A stretch of DNA of 15,747 nucleotides from NCBI GenBank assembly GCA_035690725.1, contig DASSKF010000037.1, forward strand, positions 1-15,747, given 5' to 3'. The notes under the pieces are model-generated. The model made no database searches. It was given only the letters and a program-made list of their open reading frames with translations, and was not told the DNA's origin. Source of the stretch: DASSKF01 sp035690725 (GTDB taxonomy: Bacteria > Actinomycetota > Actinomycetes > Actinomycetales > Dermatophilaceae). The translations under genes and the position numbers were made by a program. This document shows positions 13,325 to 15,747 of the stretch, one piece after another. Each line of letters starts with the position of its first letter. Positions within the stretch are counted from its first letter, which is position 1.

Positions 13325-13370
13325 CGCGGGAGGTGAGCGGCCGGCATACCGTTGCTCGCCGCCTCCCGTG
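13325..13370 (-). terminator. Stem-loop between yidC and jag
   Basis: CGGGAGG (13327-13333) pairs with CCTCCCG (13362-13368), extended outward by a G-U and a C-G pair (13325-13326 with 13369-13370). Further inner pairing comes from GAGC with GCTC. It sits in the 128-bp gap after the yidC stop. It could be an attenuator that lowers jag-rsmG expression relative to yidC. Confidence 0.45.
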
Positions 13371-13387
13371 GCACACGTGGGTGGGCG

Positions 13388-14746
13388 CTAGCGGGAACCG
13401 CCGGCGCGCTGGCGGGGTCCCTTCCCCTTCTTCTTCGGCTGGCGGCGCGGGGTCGAGGGCCGACCCGACGAGGCGGCTCCGGACCCGCTCGCGGGCGTCG
13501 GACTCTTCGGGGTCGGTTTGGCACCCGAGCCCTTGCCACCGGGGCTCTTGCCACCGGGGCTCTTGCCACCGGAACCCTTGCCGCCGGAAGCCTTGCCCCC
13601 CGTGCCCTTCGTCCCGGAGCCGCCGGCGCCGGAGCCCGTCCCGGGACGCCCGTCGGCACCGGCCGCCGTGGCACCGGACGACTCCGGTCCGTTGCCGTTG
13701 CTCGAGGGCTCGCCCGCGGTCGTGTCGTCCGCCGCGCCGGGCCGCCGCTGACGGTCCTTGCGCTTGGGCTGCTGGCGCTGCCCGGACACCTTGCCGCCGG
13801 GAAGCGCGCCGTCGGCCGCCTCCTCCTCGGCGACGGTCTCCTCGGCCGAGTCGCCCGAGTCGCCCGAGTGCAGTCCCGGGATGCTGAGCTTGGTGTGCGG
13901 CTTGCCCTTCTTGGCACGCCGTTCCTCGAGCGCCTTCTCGGCGGCCGAGCCGGGCGCCGGCATGTTGCGGATCACGTAGAACTGCTGGCCCATCGACCAC
14001 ACGTTCGTGGTGACCCAGTAGATGAGGACACCGATGGGGAAGTTCGGCCCGGTGAAGAAGAAGAAGACCGGCATCAGGTAGATGAGGTACTTCTGCTGCT
14101 TGGCCATCGGGTTGTCGAGCGCCGCCGCCGGCATGTTCTTGCGCATCAGCTGGTGCTGCGACAGGAACATCGACACCGACATCATGATGATGAGGATGAC
14201 CGTGAGGATCCGGACGTTGAGCTGGTCCGTCCCCATGAACGACGACGACAGGGACGCGCCGAAGATGGTCGAGGTGTCGGCGCCCTGGGCCAGCGCCCGC
14301 GTCAACCCGCCGATCGGCTTGTGCGAGCCGTTCGCGACGTCGTCGAGGTCGATGAGGACCCGGTAGAGCGCGAAGAAGATCGGCGACTGCAGCAGGATCG
14401 GCAGGCACGAGCTGAACGGGTTGGTGCCCGTCCGCTTGTACAGGTCCATCGTCTCCTGGGTCATCGCCTGGCGTGACTCAGGGTCGCTCTTGCCCTTGTA
14501 CTTCTTCTGGATCTTCTGCATCTCCGGCTGGATGAGCTGCATCCGCCGGGAGGCGTGGATCTGCTTGACGAACAGCGGGATCAGGATGATCCGGATGACA
14601 ACCGTCAGCCCGACGATGGACAGCGCCCACGACCAGCCCGAGTCGGCCGGGATCCCGATGTAGGTGAACGCCTTGTGGAACCCGACCATGAGCCAGGCCA
14701 CGGCCCACATGATGGGCTTGAGGACGGTTTCTTCCAGGGTCTGCAT
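13388..14746 (-). CDS. yidC: Membrane protein insertase YidC (Oxa1 family)
   Basis: A 452-residue inner-membrane insertase that inserts and folds membrane proteins alone or with SecYEG. It has the short actinobacterial/Gram-positive form without the large periplasmic domain. Hydrophobic segments lie near 11-30, 38-60, 112-133, 176-195 and 219-250. The hydrophilic-groove arginine is Arg52 (VVIRIILIPL). The QPEMQKIQKKYKG helix (73-85) and NPFSSCLPILLQSPIFFALYR (109-129) are family hallmarks. After residue 265 comes a 185-residue cytoplasmic tail, acidic and then Gly/Lys/Ser-rich and very basic at the end, partly encoded by 15-bp repeats. Basic C-terminal tails in YidC/Oxa1 proteins contact ribosomes. 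ATG 14746 has TTAGGA just upstream, and yidD ends 93 bp before. Confidence 0.96.
   Translation of the reverse strand: MQTLEETVLKPIMWAVAWLMVGFHKAFTYIGIPADSGWSWALSIVGLTVVIRIILIPLFVKQIHASRRMQLIQPEMQKIQKKYKGKSDPESRQAMTQETMDLYKRTGTNPFSSCLPILLQSPIFFALYRVLIDLDDVANGSHKPIGGLTRALAQGADTSTIFGASLSSSFMGTDQLNVRILTVILIIMMSVSMFLSQHQLMRKNMPAAALDNPMAKQQKYLIYLMPVFFFFTGPNFPIGVLIYWVTTNVWSMGQQFYVIRNMPAPGSAAEKALEERRAKKGKPHTKLSIPGLHSGDSGDSAEETVAEEEAADGALPGGKVSGQRQQPKRKDRQRRPGAADDTTAGEPSSNGNGPESSGATAAGADGRPGTGSGAGGSGTKGTGGKASGGKGSGGKSPGGKSPGGKGSGAKPTPKSPTPASGSGAASSGRPSTPRRQPKKKGKGPRQRAGGSR
13532..13606. repeat. 15-bp tandem repeat in the yidC 3' region
   Basis: The unit CTTGCCACCGGGGCT is repeated from 13532 with exact or near copies at 13547, 13562, 13577 and 13592. 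On the coding strand it gives Gly-Gly-Lys-Ser/Gly-Pro/Ser pentads in the basic tail. Confidence 0.85.
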
Positions 14747-14839
14747 GCGGTCCTAATCTCGGGTCGTCGTGCCTGGGGCGCGGGTCGGGCGGCGGTCGGT
14801 GCGGTGGGTCGGTCCCCGATCCGCCTGCCGGTATGACGG

Positions 14840-15223
14840 TCAGTCGGGATGGTCGTGCGGCGGCCCGTGCCGCGGCGCGTCCCTGGCGCCTGAGCGCTGC
14901 TCCCTCTGCGGAACGTGGTCCACCCCGCCGGGGTTCCACGGGTTGCAGCGCAGCAGGCGCCACACCGTCAGCCACGTGCCCTTCAGCGGCCCGAACCGGC
15001 GCAGCGCGGTCACCGCGTAGGCCGAGCAGGAGGGGTAGAACCGGCAGCTCGGTGGCGTCATCGGCGAGATCACCAGCTGGTATGCCCGGACGAGCCAGAT
15101 CAGCGGCAGCGCCAGGTAGCTGCCCCAGGTCCTGGGCTCGGGCTGGTGCCGCGGAGCCGCACCGTCGTGCTGGGCCCCCCGCTCGGACCGCGTCTCCTGC
15201 TGGTCGTGGAGGTGCGTGGTCAT
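14840..15223 (-). CDS. yidD: Membrane protein insertion efficiency factor YidD
   Basis: A 127-residue member of the small UPF0161/YidD family, thought to act at the inner membrane beside YidC. The conserved core is residues 36-105: an amphipathic segment (LPLIWLVRAYQLVISP), the Cys-rich CRFYPSCSAYA (60-70) and the closing RLLRCNPWNPGG (89-100). Both flanks are longer and less conserved than the typical 70-90 residue protein. The ATG at 15223 has a GGGGAGGGG ribosome binding site and overlaps the rnpA stop by 4 nt (ATGA), which indicates translational coupling. Confidence 0.94.
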   Translation of the reverse strand: MTTHLHDQQETRSERGAQHDGAAPRHQPEPRTWGSYLALPLIWLVRAYQLVISPMTPPSCRFYPSCSAYAVTALRRFGPLKGTWLTVWRLLRCNPWNPGGVDHVPQREQRSGARDAPRHGPPHDHPD

Positions 15224-15654
15224 CGCCCCTCCCCCTTGCGATCCCGCCCCTGGCGATCCGGCCCGTGGCGATCCAGCTTGTCCAGCGCGCCGCGCAGGCA
15301 GCGGTCCAGATCGCCGGCGAGCTCGTCCGTCGTGGCTCCCGCGGCGGCCGGGTTGGCCCGGACCACCACGTCGGCGTCGCACGGCAGCGGCTCCAGCCGG
15401 GTGGCCATCAGGTGCCGCAGCACCCGCTTGGTGCGATTGCGCACGACGGCGTTGCCGACCGCCCTGGACACCACGAAACCGACGCGCGGCACGGGGCCGG
15501 CGTCGGCAGGGCTGGACGCGACCGCTGCGGTCGCGGTGCTGCGGTGGTTGACGTGGACCACGAGGCGACGACTCCCCGATCGCGCGGACCCGGTGCCACG
15601 GACGGTCGAGCTGAAGTCCGGCGAGCGTCGCAGCCGGTGCGCCGCTGCCAACAC
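15220..15654 (-). CDS. rnpA: Ribonuclease P protein component
   Basis: A 144-residue basic protein subunit of RNase P, which removes tRNA 5' leaders together with the M1 RNA. The conserved RNR motif is at 66-79 (AVGNAVVRNRTKRV), preceded by RVGFVVSR. The N-terminal AAHRLRRSPDF is typical. The start is GTG 15654, which places this segment at the usual position; the TTG next to it is an alternative. The C-terminus carries short repeats of an Asp-Arg-containing pentad (15-bp units at 15236, 15251 and 15266). rpmH ends 60 bp upstream and yidD overlaps by 4 nt, so this is the usual rpmH-rnpA-yidD-yidC operon. Confidence 0.95.
   Translation of the reverse strand: MLAAAHRLRRSPDFSSTVRGTGSARSGSRRLVVHVNHRSTATAAVASSPADAGPVPRVGFVVSRAVGNAVVRNRTKRVLRHLMATRLEPLPCDADVVVRANPAAAGATTDELAGDLDRCLRGALDKLDRHGPDRQGRDRKGEGR
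15236..15280. repeat. 15-bp degenerate tandem repeat at the rnpA 3' end
   Basis: Three diverged units (15236, 15251, 15266) share a GCGATCC core and encode Asp-Arg/Lys-containing pentads in the unconserved C-terminal tail of RnpA. Confidence 0.6.
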
Positions 15655-15714
15655 TGGTCGGCCCGCTCGTCCGGAGTTCCGGTCTGCGCCGTGCGTCGCG
15701 TGCCCGAGCGGTGC

Positions 15715-15747
15715 TCAGGCAGCGAGCTGGGAGCGGCCCTTGCGGCG
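15715..15747 (-). CDS. rpmH: 50S ribosomal protein L34, C-terminal end (truncated by window edge)
   Basis: Only the last ten codons and the TGA are inside the window: RRKGRSQLAA. This matches the highly conserved C-terminus of L34 (GRxxLSA-type ending), and the position upstream of rnpA is the conserved one. dnaA is expected next, beyond the edge. Confidence 0.9.
   Translation of the reverse strand, partial: RRKGRSQLAA

Noticed and set aside
11481..13391. A long + strand open frame opposite rsmG and jag
   Set aside because: It is antisense to two well-supported genes, has Arg/Ser/Pro-rich composition and no recognisable domain. Long open shadow frames are common in high-GC DNA.
1..15747. 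tRNA, rRNA, insertion sequence or prophage genes
   Set aside because: No cloverleaf-like sequence, transposase, integrase or terminal inverted repeats were recognised by reading. A covariance-model scan was not possible.

Overview
The window is a high-GC, tightly packed chromosomal segment with the gene order of the origin-proximal region of an actinobacterium: trxB-trxA-cwlM-like amidase, an aminotransferase, a Ddl-like ligase, then on the opposite strand parB-parA-rsmG-jag-yidC-yidD-rnpA-rpmH. The strongly GC-biased third codon positions, the short YidC without a periplasmic domain, the acidic KhpB/Jag N-terminus and the D-Ala-D-Ala ligase-like gene beside parB suggest a Micrococcales-type organism (Intrasporangiaceae and relatives are my best guess; this is inference). 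The dnaA/oriC region should lie just beyond the right edge, past rpmH.

Layout. Positions 1-419 hold the 3' end of a + strand gene, probably the anti-sigma-like partner of SigM that commonly precedes trxB. Positions 572-2742 carry a divergent pair, an MFS exporter (-) and an ArsR-type winged-helix regulator (+), which looks like an accessory cassette placed in a conserved neighbourhood. Their shared promoter region has four TTGCGCA elements. Positions 2853-4325 are trxB and trxA, with a SigR/SigH-type promoter candidate in front of trxB. A structured leader (4326-4576) precedes the cwlM-like gene. Its start region is a perfect 38-bp tandem duplication that creates a 13-codon upstream ORF ending in an ATGA overlap with the main start. 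A parS-like site follows, then the aminotransferase and the Ddl-like gene.

At 8318-8359 transcription converges, and everything to the right is on the - strand. parB and parA encode long disordered extensions holding six parS-like 14-mers, read as FTGN/FTGH in ParB and VSRET in ParA. After rsmG and jag come yidC, yidD, rnpA (4-bp overlap with yidD) and the last ten codons of rpmH.

The genes cover chromosome segregation (ParAB-parS), ribosome and RNA maturation (RsmG, RnpA, L34), membrane protein insertion (YidC, YidD), RNA binding (Jag/KhpB), redox control (TrxAB) and peptidoglycan metabolism (CwlM-like, Ddl-like). No rRNA, tRNA, CRISPR array, insertion sequence or prophage is visible, and no gene-free stretch exceeds 300 bases. 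The points most worth a second look are the start-site duplication and upstream ORF of the cwlM-like gene, the parS-like sites recoded inside disordered ParA/ParB linkers, the 44-bp palindrome in the MFS gene, and short in-frame tandem repeats in six genes.
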